From assembly GCA_000151295.1 (NCBI GenBank), contig GG745359.1:104617-168616 (forward strand): 64,000 nucleotides of DNA, read 5' to 3'. Position numbers and translations under genes: made by a program. The notes under the pieces are model-generated. The model saw only the letters and a list, made by a program, of their open reading frames with translations. It had not been told where the DNA came from and did no database searches. This document shows, piece after piece, positions 21,011 to 32,414 of this stretch. How positions within the stretch are numbered: the first letter of the stretch is position 1; every line of letters starts with the position of its first letter. This DNA comes from Allomyces macrogynus ATCC 38327 (lineage: Eukaryota > Blastocladiomycota > Blastocladiomycetes > Blastocladiales > Blastocladiaceae).

Positions 21011-23198
21011 TCACGTCTTGCGACCGAGTACCCTATTAGCGCGCAACCCACCGTGCGTCAGTTGAGATGTCCTCCAACCGGCACGTAATTTGACCTCCAA
21101 CACGGACCAGTATGTCTGCATCTTGCCCTTGCCCTTGACCTCCATGACGTCGAGCGGCTGCGTGACAAACCGGTCTTTGATCTTCTTGTAGGTGTCCTCG
21201 GAAATGTGAATGTGGCCGGCCTTGGACGTAGACTCCCTGACGACAACAGCGCGACAAGTGAGTTGAAACGCTTCGCGCCAGACGAGCGCATCGAAGCAGG
21301 TCAAAAGCGCACATTCGAGAGGCCGTGTTGACCGTGTCGCCCACAAGGCACCAGTGCGGGTTCAAGTCGCCAAGCACGCCAGCCGTGACGGGCCCACTGT
21401 GCAACCCAATCCGGATATTGATCGACTCGCCCGTCGCCGACTTGAACGACTTGATCATGTCGATAATGTCGAGAGCAAAATTAACGGCGCGTTCGGCGTG
21501 GTCGGGCACGCGGTCCGGCGCACCGGCCACACCCAAGTAGGCGCTATAGGGGGTCGAGAGAATCAGCTGCTGTTACAATCACACACGAGAAGGGAAAAGA
21601 TAACATACTCGCCAATCGTCTCCACCTTGTAGATCCCCCACTTTTTCGCAATCGCATCGTACTCGAGCCACAGCATGTTAAGCGTCTTCATCATGTCCTT
21701 GGTCGACGTGCGCGACGAAATCACCGTGAAGTTGGTGATATCCGAGAAGAAGACGGTCACCGACTCGTATTCCTGCGCCTCGGTCGCTTCGCCGTTCTTG
21801 ATTTGCTCGAGCACACTATCGCAAGACACTCAATCGTCAGTCGCTGGTCACTCGCTTCCCGTGGGCATAGCACATCAAATGCGCACGTTGCAGGCATCAT
21901 CTTCTCCAAAATTGCGTCGCAGTTGTTGACCTGCGTCTCAAGCTCCTCAGCAATCGCCGTGATCGCTTCCACCTTTTGGTTCTGCGCATGCTCGACGGTC
22001 GAATTGACGAGTACCAGCGTCAATAACACCTTGGCGCCGATATCGAGCACGGCGAGTGCTGCCTCGGCCGCGGTAAACGAGACGAGTTCCGCATGGAACG
22101 CGAGTGCCGAGACGGGGACGAGCGTCCAGGACACGAACGTTGAGACGCGCAGCCACTTGAGCGCTGACGTTTCGACCGTCGAGACGGTCGTCCCGTCAAT
22201 CGCGCACGTAAAGCACATGACGAGGTGCGTCACGACATAGCCGATCCCGGCGCACGACAGAACACTGCACAGGTTACCGAGCGGGAACGGCGGGAGGACA
22301 GCACCCATGAACGCGGCGATCGTGACGAGGTAATTCACGGTAATCACCGCGGTCGGGCGATGCGGCGATTGCGTGATAGCGGCGATCACCTGGATCAGGA
22401 CGGGACCCGTCGCGAGCCGCTCGAGGTACCGCGCCGGCTCGACGGCGTTGCTCTGGCTGCCCTCGATCGTTGGCGAGAGCCGCAAAAGGACGAGCACGTA
22501 TGTCGCGAGCGCCATGACGTTGACGCCAAACAGGGCGAGTGCCATGGCCTTCTTTTCCGTGGATTTCGCGCCGAAGAAACCCATGCCGGAAAATGCGACA
22601 CCAATGGCGAGGCCAAACGCGCCGTACCCGTACCACACGTCGGCCCACCCGCGGTTGTAGGCCTGCCGGTCGTGCGCAGTCACCGTGTACCACGAGAGCG
22701 CGGCCGTTGCCGCGATCCAGAGCAGGCCATGCACAGCCAGACATTTAAGCGCCGGTACGGTCCATAACATGCTCCACGACCACGCGGCATCGAACGACGC
22801 GTGACCCGCCTGGAAGGCCGCGAGCGAGGTATGCGCCGTGGGGCTCCCGCTCGCGCTTTTGCCGGAATCGACCGACGAGGTGGATTTCGAGCGCGAACCT
22901 TATTATCGTAATAACGACGCGTTTACCGAATCGTGAGTAGCGTGAAATTGCCATCGAACCCATCGAATTCGGGCTGATCCGTACTCGACTTGACAGGCGA
23001 CACCGACGGCACCAGGCCCGACCCGGACCCTTTGCGCGACATGCGGCGGTTCGAGACGCTGGCATCGACAATTGAGTGCTTGGTGACGGCGCAGCGGCAG
23101 TCGTCGCACTGCGGCGTGCCATTGGCGGCGGGCAAGTACTCGGCGCACGTCTTGCAGCCCGTGCAGGCACCGCGCATCTGGTTATCCTTGTCGCGCAT
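21011..23198 (-). CDS. microbial rhodopsin-guanylyl cyclase fusion (RhGC/CyclOp)
   Basis: Five exons, 23198-22927, 22855-21887, 21815-21609, 21543-21313 and 21236-21011, give 634 aa. The cytosolic N-terminus starts MRDKDNQMRGACTGCKTC and carries a Cys cluster. Then come eight membrane segments (one extra plus helices A-G). Helix C is RYLERLATGP (233-242), and helix G holds the retinal Schiff-base lysine in LDIGAK (K366). A coiled-coil linker ends LEKMMPATVLEQIKNGE. The class III cyclase has both metal aspartates (D439, D483), the guanine-specificity pair E479 and C548, and NTASRM with the catalytic Asn and Arg. It should make cGMP, with light control by the opsin. Against the Blastocladiella protein the spacing is constant (offset 18), but W to R at 237 and C to G at 241 are unusual. 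The exon 1/exon 2 splice is the least certain. Confidence 0.93.
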
Positions 23199-23962
23199 GT
23201 TGGCGCGAGTCGCAGTTGGATGGAGCGGATTGGTTGGACGGAGCGACACGCAAGTTGACAAGGGGGCAGTTGGCGGGAACAACGCGCCGACCGGATTCGG
23301 GGAGAGCGCAGGCACGACGAGAGCACAGGTTGGCATGCGCGTCGCGTTTGATCCAAGCGCTGCTGACGGGGGTCGTTGGCGACGAGAGGTCCAGATTTTG
23401 TTGCAGGTCAGTTGCGCCAAGTGCGGGCCACCTAGGTTGGCGCGATTTGAAAGGAATCGAGTGCTGGCTGTCGCCCGACGTTGAGCTCATAAAAAATGAT
23501 GTTGCGGTCGAACTTCTCGCGCGTCGGATCGACCGATGGTGTGCGCACTGCGATGCAATCAAGTCGGCGACAAAAACAAAATCCATACAAATTATCACCA
23601 AGTATTCTGGCATCGCGTTGTGTCTTTTCTGAGAGGAGATGTGAAATCAGATTCAGCAGGAGCAGCACCACAACTACGATGCCCGACGAAGACCTCATGC
23701 ACTTTGACGTGAAACATCTCGTTCCCGCTACAACTGTCGTGTTGCCAGCTCCGGATTTGAACCGAGGGCCTGGTCGTTTTTGGAGCTCAGTCGTCTCCAT
23801 CGACGACCGCCGACACATTGCTGTTGCTGCAAGACAACAAGCTGCAACAATGTCCTCAAACTCGAGTTTCCATCCGCGTCCTATTTGCGACGCTCAAGCC
23901 AAGGCCCTCCACAATTCCATGACCCCCCGCATCAGCACCCTCCGCTGCCGCCAACCCGCACC
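23199..23962. promoter_or_regulatory. bidirectional promoter region (opsin-cyclase / CFAP299)
   Basis: 764 bases separate the head-to-head starts of the rhodopsin-guanylyl cyclase (-) and CFAP299 (+). No third gene is convincing here. Both products belong to the flagellated zoospore, so shared control is plausible. I cannot identify a specific factor site by eye. Confidence 0.45.
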
Positions 23963-24734
23963 ATGACCGACGGCACGCCCGGCGACATCATCATCAACGA
24001 GTTTGCGACCTACGAAGAGTACCTCGACTCGCAAATCTCGGCCGTCGACCTCTTCTACCTCGAGGACCGCGACCTGGCCCGACAGCTGGTCGAACTCGGG
24101 AACCGCGGGTCCGGCGAGCCGCTGAAGCGCAACGAGTTTGATGCGCGCAAGAAGGCCGCCGAGAGTTTCCGGCTCGCCAAGCGATGGCAGGCCAAGCTGC
24201 TCGCGAGCCACGGCAAGGATGTCGCGCGCTCGCCGTTCCTGACGGTGCTCGCCGACCGAGGAGGCCATTCGGAACGGGAAATTGACGGTGCGTTCCCGTT
24301 CCAGCCCGTCGTGCGAACCGAAAACGGGTACCTGATCTTGGATCAGATCGACGACGGCCAAACAGCCCATGATCTTCCTGCGCCTACGCAACGCGCACGG
24401 CCAAGAGATTTCTAGGGACATTGACTATGCGCACCGGCTCAAGTTCGAGGCCTTTGACGCCTACTTTGCAGGCACCAAGACGATGGTTCCAAGACCGTCG
24501 GACCTGTCGTTTTTCAACCGGGAGACGCAGCTGTGCACGAGCAACAACACGCCCAATTGGCAAGTGATTTCCGATAACGAGACGGGCCTGCTCTTCAAGA
24601 ACAAGTGCGACCGCAAAGTCGTCAATGTCGACCCGAAAGCCGACGCGGGCGATAACACGGAGCGCCGCGAAGTGCAGTCGCGCGAGTACATTCAAGTCGT
24701 GCTCTACGACCACTTGACGCGCCGCAAGACGTGA
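23963..24734 (+). CDS. CFAP299: cilia- and flagella-associated protein CFAP299
   Basis: Two exons, 23963-24287 and 24366-24734. The start [24 protein letters not shown] and the following [21 protein letters not shown] are near-canonical CFAP299 (C4orf22). Exon 2 gives [69 protein letters not shown], and ends [14 protein letters not shown] frameshift lies near 24256: the expected [14 protein letters not shown] needs a one-base change in GACCGAGG, after which the frame runs cleanly to the GTGCGT donor. The protein is associated with motile cilia in animals, and its presence supports a flagellated zoospore. The rest of the gene is well conserved, so the shift is probably a sequence error. Confidence 0.88.
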
Positions 24735-24868
24735 ACTGGGGTGGGGGATGGGTGGACTGGGGAAAGACGTGCTGGAAATCCGTACTTGCAGTTTCAATTC
24801 ATCGCGACGCAATTTCTACGTTTGATTCAAAATCGTACTCCCAACAACCCCGTCCGCGCTATCCACCC

Positions 24869-25624
24869 TTACTCGTCGCGATTCGCCTTCTGCTCCATCT
24901 CCCAAAACACGCGCATCGCCGGATCCATGACGCTCAGCGCGGCACGGCGCTCGGCCTCCTCCGACTCGGGTTCGCGCATCTTGATCTCGGCATCGTCGCG
25001 CTCGCGCTGCCACCACGCAGCCTGTGGTGTCCTCTCGGTCGTCCGCATCAGCTGGTCGCGCGCCCAGTCGTACCGCTGCGCGTGCCAGTCGCGCACCGTG
25101 CGCTGGTACGCAATCACATCGTCCAAATAATGGTTCCAAACGCTATCGATGCCGAATAAGTTTGAGCTTCTGGTCCTTATTTCGCGATGAATTCACAACG
25201 ACAAAGCGTACCAGTGCAGGCACCCCGACATGCAGCAGTCGGTCGGCGCGTCGGGCGGATTGTGCGGCGGCGGCGGCTCCGGGTACGGTACAACCCCATC
25301 GGGAGCGATTAGCCGCGCGGCTGCGTTCTCCTTGCCGTCATCGCGTGGAGTTGAGGACATTTTAGCGGCAGGCTTGCTATCGACCGCAGTTGCCGTCCAT
25401 GTCGGAACGGTAATGGGCGACCGGGTCGTTGTTGGTGGGGCTGTGCTGACCGATTCGGCCGACTTGATGGGCGAACTGACGGGCGCCGGACTCGGCCTCG
25501 TCTGGTCCAATATCAAGGTCCAAAAACCGTTGTAGCGCGACGGTGCCGTGACAGCCGCTGCTCGAGCAGCATTGGCCGCGACGGTTGATGCAGCAAGTGT
25601 TGAAAGTGGTCGTGCAGCTGCCAT
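24869..25624 (-). CDS. OXLD1-like mitochondrial protein (oxidoreductase-like domain)
   Basis: Two exons, 25624-25212 and 25142-24869, give 228 aa. An N-terminal MAAARPLSTLAAS...ARAAAV resembles a mitochondrial targeting peptide. A low-complexity Ser/Pro/Thr region follows, then the family motif spanning the splice: PPDAPTDCCMSGCLHCVWNHYLDD. The four cysteines and the CVW triplet are the hallmark of the oxidoreductase-like domain. After this come charged helices ending at 24869. The biochemical role of this family is not well established; a mitochondrial redox or metal function is inference. The intron starts GTACGC. Confidence 0.72.
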
Positions 25625-26056
25625 TGCTATGTAAGAAACTGAAAAGTGATCATGACAAGCACGAGAGAAATGAAAGCGACGCGCTTGGCCCATCTTCATA
25701 TCCCAAAATTCATCTCCACGCCTTTATCGAGCACAACCCAGGCCCACGGCCAAGGCCGATTGACGACAAGAACGACAGACCCACAATTTTACCATTGACC
25801 AGCCCGGGCGAGCCGTACAAAAGCAGGTCGGAGGGACCGAAGGGAAGAGAACAAAAAAGTGCCCGAGCAGCGCAAAAAAACCGACGCGTGGGCCGGGCCG
25901 TGTTGAGCGCCGCCAAACGCGAGATAGGTATACAGCAAGCGAGAGTACAGCATCAAAAAGGGAAGGAGGAGGGAGGAGATAGGGGGACGGGATAACAGCA
26001 TATCGCGAGCCGCGTCGAGGGCGTACAACACACGTCATCGTAAACGACACATTGTT
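25625..26056. other. intergenic between OXLD1-like and the CC1-box gene
   Basis: About 430 bases, including the OXLD1-like promoter and the 3' UTR of the gene to the right. No conserved frame is seen. Confidence 0.4.
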
Positions 26057-27224
26057 CTACTCCTGGACAAACGCGCGCAAGCTGTCGAGCAGACCAAAGA
26101 AGCCCTTGGGCGGCTCGGCCTGCTGCTGCGACCAGGCGCGCTCGAGCTCTGAGATGAGCGACGAGTTGGACTCGCGCATGGCGGCATCGGCCGACCGGTT
26201 CGGGCGCGCGACCGCGGGCAGTTCCTCGCCGTCGGTCAGCTGGTTGAGCCAGACGCGCTGCTTCTCGACGAGCTCCGAGAGCTCGGTAATGTGCTGCGCC
26301 TGGTACTTGTACGAGTCCTGCAGGTGGCGGAACTCGGCGACCTTGCGCTCCGACTTGGCCGTGCGCGCGGCAAAGTCGTCGACGGTCGTGAGGGCGTCGG
26401 CGAGCTTGGTGGCCAGCTCGGCGTTCGCCTCGGACAGGGCATCGCGCTCGTCGCGCAGCTGGTAGAGCTCCTCGGTGAGTTCGGCCAAGTGTTCCGGGAC
26501 GGGCGCAGCCTCGTCAGCGGCGGGCTCGGGCGCCTCGGCATCGGCGTCGTCCGGAATCGGCTGCGACGCGAGCTTAGCGAGCCGCACCTTGAGCTCAAGC
26601 TTTTCGCGCGCCAAGCGGTCCTTGGTCGCGGTCACGTCGGCGAGCTTGGCCTCGGCCGCGTCGGCGCGGTCGCGCTGCGCGGCGACCTCGTCGGTGAGAC
26701 GGCGCGTCTCCTTGGTCGCGGCCACGCGCAGTTCACGCAGTTCGCGCTCGAGCTCGTCGGTGCGCGCCTGCAGGTCCGTGTTGTGCGCCTGCAGCTTGGC
26801 GAGAATCTCGTCCCACTCGGGCGGGAGCGTGTCGGCCGCGATCCCGGCCTTGACGCGCTCCGCGAGCGTTGCGCGCGCGGCCGAGAGTTCGGCAGCGGCA
26901 AGCGCGTTCTTCAAGTCCGTGTTGGCATCAAGCAGCGACTGGCCAATCTCGGCCGCGAGCAACAGGTCTAGTCGCGCGCGAGAGGAAGGGACACGTCAGC
27001 ATCGCGTCGATATGAATGAGTCGCAAACGACGGTGAATGGGCGGGGCCAAAATCGTACCGCGCTCCTTGGCGGCGACCTGCTCGTAGGCCGACTTGACGA
27101 GCGCGCGAAGCTCATCGGCGTCGAGCTCGTCGAGCTGGCGCAGGTCGTCGTCGGAAACGGCGACGGCGGCAAGCGCCGAGTTGAGGGACTCCATGTCCAT
27201 GGTGCCGGTCAGTTGCTGCAGCAT
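26057..27224 (-). CDS. HAP1/BICD-like coiled-coil motor adaptor with CC1 box
   Basis: Exons 27224-27059 and 26967-26057 give 358 aa. The splice creates KERDLLLAAEIGQSLL, which fits the CC1-box (AAxxG) at the start of the coiled coil of HAP1/TRAK, BICD and BICDR proteins, where it binds dynein light intermediate chain. The rest is nearly pure coiled coil (for example ERELRELRVAATKETRRLTDE and LAKLASQPIPDD), then a short tail FFGLLDSLRAFVQE. In other organisms these proteins link cargo (mitochondria, vesicles) to dynein and kinesin. A true Spindly or HAP1 motif has not been found, so the family call is by the AAxxG box plus architecture. An alternative start at 27200 is in frame. Confidence 0.68.
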
Positions 27225-28553
27225 CGTGGTCGAGGGTGTCGTTTGCGCGCGGGGGGTCGCGGCGGATTACAGGCAGAACAAGTCGATCGAGTCGTGGGCG
27301 AGTGCAGCGGGTGCGGGCGCAAGTAGCGGTGCGGGGGAGAGCAGCGTGGTGGTTGGTGCCGTCGCTTGGCGGTTGGGCGAGGGGAAGAGGGCGACGAGGT
27401 GCTGCCTTTTTGACTAAGGGGGGCCACACGCGAGCAAAGTGGGCGCGAAAGCGAAGGCAGAGAGCGGAGCGAGGCAAGGCAGCGCGTGTGTTTACGCGTT
27501 TTTCTGCAGCGTTGTTGGCCTCGTCGGTTTCTGTGGCGTGCCGTGGCTTTCGCACGTTGAAGAATCTCATCCACAAGTCACAACACCTGAGCTGTCGGTC
27601 GGCCCTCCTTTTGCAGTTGCGGGGCGCCACTGAAAATATGGAATTTGTCCTCTCGCACCTGAATCGCTTGCACCAGAGCGAAGCTGAATGACCGCGTGAG
27701 GAGCATGCGGGAGACGAGTGGCGAGGACGCAACTGGCGAGGTCGACCGTGCATCAGCAGGAAATCAAACGGTTTGTGGCCAAGAGGAAGCAGGGAGGAGA
27801 AGGTCAACGCACGAGGAAATTCTTGCTTTCTTCAAGTGGATCAAGCTCATTGATGTGAATGAGGAGCAGGCGTGGAATGGTTTATCACGAACTTGATCAT
27901 GCCATTATAGCTGCGACTTCTGAGTACAAAAGAGCCCGTCGTTGCCCTATTATTGACCTTTGGCTATGCTCTTATTCTCAATTCATGCTGTCTTGTCGCT
28001 GATGAGTCGCAACACGAAGCGCAGCTCAAACAATCGCGTCGAATATCATGTTCATGTTGGCGAGCATTCTGCACGGGATCCAAATTATGGGCCGTGAGTC
28101 AAAATGGTGTGCGCGCATTGACTTCGCTGAACCGATTCCTACGCTGTCCACCGTTTACGGGGCTCGACGTCCTGTCCTGTCATGCTCGAGAACCATGTAT
28201 TCGGACTGGGGTGCCGACAGGGACACCGTCTCTCGGCTTTGCAACGCGCCCCGTCCGCACGCAAACTGACCGAGGAGCAAGTGGATTTGATTTCAAGTCT
28301 TGTGCGGCGGATGATGCGCATGGACGATGTGACCGCGTGCAGAGGTTGCAGAAACCCGAACCGTGCGCTCGCGAGGTCACATCGTACCGATCCTGTTCCA
28401 TTGGGCTGGCCCTGGTCGAAAGCGCGGAGCGCGCGCTGACGGGCGTGCGGAGATGCGGATCGCGCGGTCGTGCATGGTCATCACAATGATAAATACATAC
28501 AATTTCCCAACGCTCGACACCGTTCCACTTCACCCTCCCCAAACGAACGACTC
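27225..28553. other. intergenic, 1.3 kb, no recognised gene
   Basis: The stretch has short ORFs on both strands. Plus-strand pieces such as RRRSTHEEILAFFKWIKLIDVNEEQ (about 27800-27870) and LTEEQVDLISSLVRRMMRMDDV (about 28270-28330) look more protein-like than random but lie in different frames with stops between. They could be remnants of a broken gene. No family is recognised. The promoter of the CC1-box gene and the SGT 3' UTR should be here. Confidence 0.35.
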
Positions 28554-29722
28554 TTAGTTGCCGCCCGGGCCACCAGCGCCCCCACGGTTGCCCATGAGCC
28601 CCGCGAGGTTGTTCATCACGTCCGGGTTGCTCATGGCCTGCGCAGCCATCTCCATCATCGCCGGGTTATTCATCAACTCGGCAATGTTGGGTGCGCCACC
28701 CGCGCCGCCGGCGCCGCCAGAGGCCGCTCCACCGGCTCCACCGGCCCCACCACCCATCATTTGCTGCGCCATACGCGCGAGACCCGGGTTACTGGCCATC
28801 ATTTGCTGCGCCATTTGCATGAGGTTCGGGTTGTTGAGCAGGCCCGCGAGCCCGCCGGCACCGCCAAGCGCGCCGAGATCGGGCATCCCGCGGGCACCGG
28901 GCGCGGCGCGCGGGGTCGCGTCAAGACTGTCCTCGTCCTCGTCGTTGTCGGCGGGTTCCGTGACGGCCGGCAGCTTGGCCTTGGCCTGCAGCATCGCCTG
29001 CCGCATCGTCTTGTTGGATGGGTCGAGCTCGAGACCCTTGGCGTACGCGTCGTGCGCCTCCTGGAACCGGCCAGTCGCGTAGTACGCGTGGCTATTGGAG
29101 AAGTGGATTGTGATCAGTGAATCAGTGAGACAGATCAGAGATATCGGGGTTCCAAAAACGGCCAATAAACGAACCCGAGACGCGAGTAGGCCTTGCTGAA
29201 CGTCGGGTCCACGACAGCCGCCTGCTTGGCGTCGTCAATGGCCTTATCGTGCTGACCGGCCTGCGAGTAAGCGGCTGCGCGGTTCGAAAAGTAGACGGCG
29301 TTGTTTGGGTTCAGCGCAATCGCGTCCGTGTACTTGGCCACGGCCTCGGGGAACTTGCGCTCGGCGACGAGCTTGTTGCCTTGGGCCTTGAGGTCCTCGG
29401 CACGCTTCTTGTCCTCGTCGGACACGTTGCGCGGTGCTGCCGACGCCGCAGCGACCGCAGCGGCGGGCACGGCGCGCGCCTTGGCGTCGCTTGCGGCCTT
29501 GGTCTTGAGGTAGACGTCAAAGACCGACATGAGCGACGCCGGCTTCATGGAGAACAGCGCCTGCTGCTCGGCGTCGTCGAGGTCGACCTTGAACACGTCC
29601 TGCAGACACTGCATGGCCACGTCGAGCGACTCCTTCTCGTCGTCGGCCACCTTGTCGGACGCGTGCGTCGCCTGCAAAAACTCGAGCACGGCAAACGCGA
29701 GCCGCTTGGTCTTTTCGTCCAT
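28554..29722 (-). CDS. SGT/SGTA-type TPR co-chaperone (yeast Sgt2)
   Basis: Two exons, 29722-29175 and 29091-28554, join in phase to give 361 aa. The N-terminal dimerisation domain (KRLAFAVLEFLQ...ESLDVAMQCLQDVF) is followed by three TPRs (AEDLKAQGNKLVAERKFPEAVAKYTDAI; NNAVYFSNRAAAYSQAGQHDKAI; SKAYSRLGHAYYATGRFQEAHDAYAKGLELDP). The C-terminus is rich in Gly/Met/Asn-Pro (LLNNPNLMQMAQQMMASNPGLARM), the client-binding region. In yeast and animals this protein hands tail-anchored membrane proteins from the ribosome to Get4/5-Get3 and also binds Hsp70/Hsp90. The intron begins GTTCGT, an uncommon donor that is seen again in the CNG channel gene. Confidence 0.92.
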
Positions 29723-30247
29723 GGTCGTAAGTCGGGAGCTAGGGTGCAGCGGGTTGCAGTAGGTCGCGGTTGCGGGTCAGTTCGAGCGTTTGCACGAGCT
29801 GCTGCTGCTGCCGTGCGGGTGAGATGAGTTGAGGAGCGCTCGCTGGTTGGAAAAAGACGGCCGGCGGGAAGCGCAGTGGCCGCAAACGCCAAAGACGAAA
29901 TTGAAGAACGCATAGGTGGAAAAGGAGCGAAGCGCGCCGAGCCGTCACATCTGTCGCAAAAAGCACGCCCACCACGTCAAGCGCCGGCACGAAGGCATCG
30001 ACGCCTGGACAAGATACCTTCACAGCCTGCACGTGTTGAATATCGACGCGACCGATAACGGACGCAACGTTGCGCTGAGCAAAAGTGAATGTGATGATAT
30101 GATCGTGGATGTACGTGCCGGAGGTGCGACCCTGGACCTCGTGCCGGCCACACTCTCATGATCCATACGCACGGTCCAATTCCAAAAACGCTCATGCACA
30201 AAAATCCGCGCCGGCCTGCCGGTCGCTCTCCTCTGCTAGGCATCACC
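29723..30247. other. intergenic, SGT promoter and PTM1-like 3' UTR
   Basis: About 525 bases between two minus-strand genes. No gene-like frame with conserved content is seen. Confidence 0.4.
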
Positions 30248-32414
30248 TCAGTACTTGCCATCCGGTGCGACCCTCCCACCGCCACCGCGAATCGGGCTCG
30301 GCGATCGCGACCGCAGGTGCGCCGCGGCCTGTCCCATCCCCGACGCGAGCGCAACGCGCGTCGGCGACCCATTCCCCGCGGCCCCACCATGCATCGGCCC
30401 GGTCACGTCGTCGTCCGAGTCGTCCGTGTCGGAATCGAGCGCAAACACGACCGTCTGCTCGGCGAGCGGGTCGCCTCGGCGCTTATTGGCGCCCGGATAC
30501 CGTTCGGCATGCTGATCAAACAAGTCCGGCACATCGAGCTCAAACTCGTCCTCGAGTGGGTCCGAAACGAGTTCCTCAAGCCCGTAGCGCGCGTTGTTGG
30601 ACGTGGGCCGCCACAACAGGCAAATCGCGAGCATGCACACCGTGTAAAGCAGGTTAAGCCACCCGTCCACGAGCAACCACCGCCACCGCCACCACCGCGC
30701 GAGAAAGACCACGTCGTCGCGCTTCGAGAACCACACGCTGTTCACGACAAAGAAGGCGACCAGGTTGAGCCCGGCAAAGAACAGCAGCCGCCACAGGTTC
30801 TTGTACATGGCGAGCTTGAAGTGCTGCCGCCGCATCTCGAGGTGCTGTGTCGTTGCCGTCAGCGCCGACAAAGTGCCGACGTAGAAGAGCGTCAGCGTGA
30901 TCGCGAGCGGGATAATGACGAGCAGGATGCCGAATCCCTTGTGGTCCGACTGCTTGAGCGTGAATCCCGCGTAGAGCGCGCCAAAGACGAGGTGCACCGC
31001 CGCGAGCAGCTGGCATTTTTTCATGTCGTCGCCGAGTGACGGCTTGACCACGCCGTAGCCCATAGCGACAATCAGCAGAATAAAGAGCGAGACCGAGTTG
31101 CGCGCCGAGTTCATGATGGCCGAGAGGAACAGCAACGCCCACGACTGCTCGCCGTGCGTATTCCTAGACGCGGTTGGCCACACGTGAATTGTGGAATGAG
31201 GTCGTGTGAACGGCTCAAAGAGACGTGGACAACATACCAGTCGGAGAGATACCAGTAGTTGGTCGCCGTCTCAAGGACCAAGAACCCAATCACCCCCGAA
31301 ATGTACTTTTGCACGGGCAAAATCTCGTTCCAGTGCAGCGCACTCTTGGCCATCCACATGAGGAACACGCCTAAGTAGACGAGACACGTCACACCGTAAA
31401 ACTAGACAGTGATTGCGGCTGTGGTCAGCTGTACAACCTTCGACTGCTCGTTTCCCAGAGTACAACGAAACATACCGGCAACTTGGGGTAGTCCACGGCT
31501 GGAAGCAGCCCGTGCGCATTCACATACTTGATCGTCGCCATGACCTCGGCATCCTCGTCAAATCCACCGAGCGGCATTCCAATCATGCAGTAGAGGCCCG
31601 TGACCGTCACGTCGTACCGTACCCGGTACGGCAGCGTGACTTCCTTGAATTTGAGCACTTTGGTGAACAGCGGCGCGTGCGGTGGGCGGGTGCCATCGGC
31701 CGTCGCATTGCGGAAGAGGACGCGACCAACTTCCGGGCACATGCCGGCTTGAACGCCGGCATCGGTGCACAGGTAACCAAAGTCGTCGGGCGGCTGGTGT
31801 GTGCGTGGCGGTGTGCGTGGATCGTGATGAGCATCAGGTAGCGTGGAGCGAATGGGGGCGGTGCGTGACGTACCGGAAGCTTACCACCCAGCAGACCTTG
31901 GTCGAGAATGTTATAGACGGCCAGCGTCGCGGTGCCCGTCGATGGGGGAATGTACGTAACTAGAGACACCAACGGGGAAAAAATGGACGTGAGCGAGCTG
32001 TCCTCGAACACGCGCAACGCGACGCGTCGCGCAACAACCGGCTCTGTCGTGAACGTACGCTCGACGTAGGCATCCTGGCCGCCCGGAATCGAGTTTCGCG
32101 CGTTCATGGCAAAGCAAATGCGGTTGATCATCAACTGCTCGTCCTGGAAGCGTTGCACGACCACGAGGTCCATCAATAACGTGTTCGATAGTGCAACTGC
32201 GGACTCGACGACGCGGTCGGCGTACAATGACGTCGTCGATAAAGTCGCTGGCGCCGCCCTCGGGCGAAGGATCCACATCGACATCAACTTGCGGCAACGC
32301 AAGCACGGGCGCCGGTGCCACAATGGTGACGAGCAGGACCGCGAGAGCGACCACGAGCGTGACGGCCAGCGCCGTGGCCGTGCTGCGCCTTGCTCGGCGT
32401 GCAGATACTGGCAT
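30248..32414 (-). CDS. PTM1/GPR107/TMEM87-type seven-TM Golgi protein
   Basis: Several exons from the ATG at 32414 to the stop at 30248. The start MPVSARRARR is followed by a long hydrophobic signal/anchor (ALAVTLVVALAVLLVTIVAPAPVLA), then a luminal region (RVVESAVALSNTLLMDLVVVQRF...). The seven-TM block includes LVYLGVFLMWMAKSALHWNEILPVQKYISG, NSARNSVSLFILLIVAMGYG and VVKPSLG; the last two are the lung-7TM/PTM1 signature. The tail is cytosolic, acidic and Pro/Ser-rich (DDSDDDVTG...SRSPSPI). Relatives reside in Golgi/endosomes and act in membrane trafficking; some have been proposed as receptors. One junction in the luminal part (near 32230) is ambiguous in phase. Which branch (TMEM87 or GPR107) it belongs to is not resolved. 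Confidence 0.82.
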
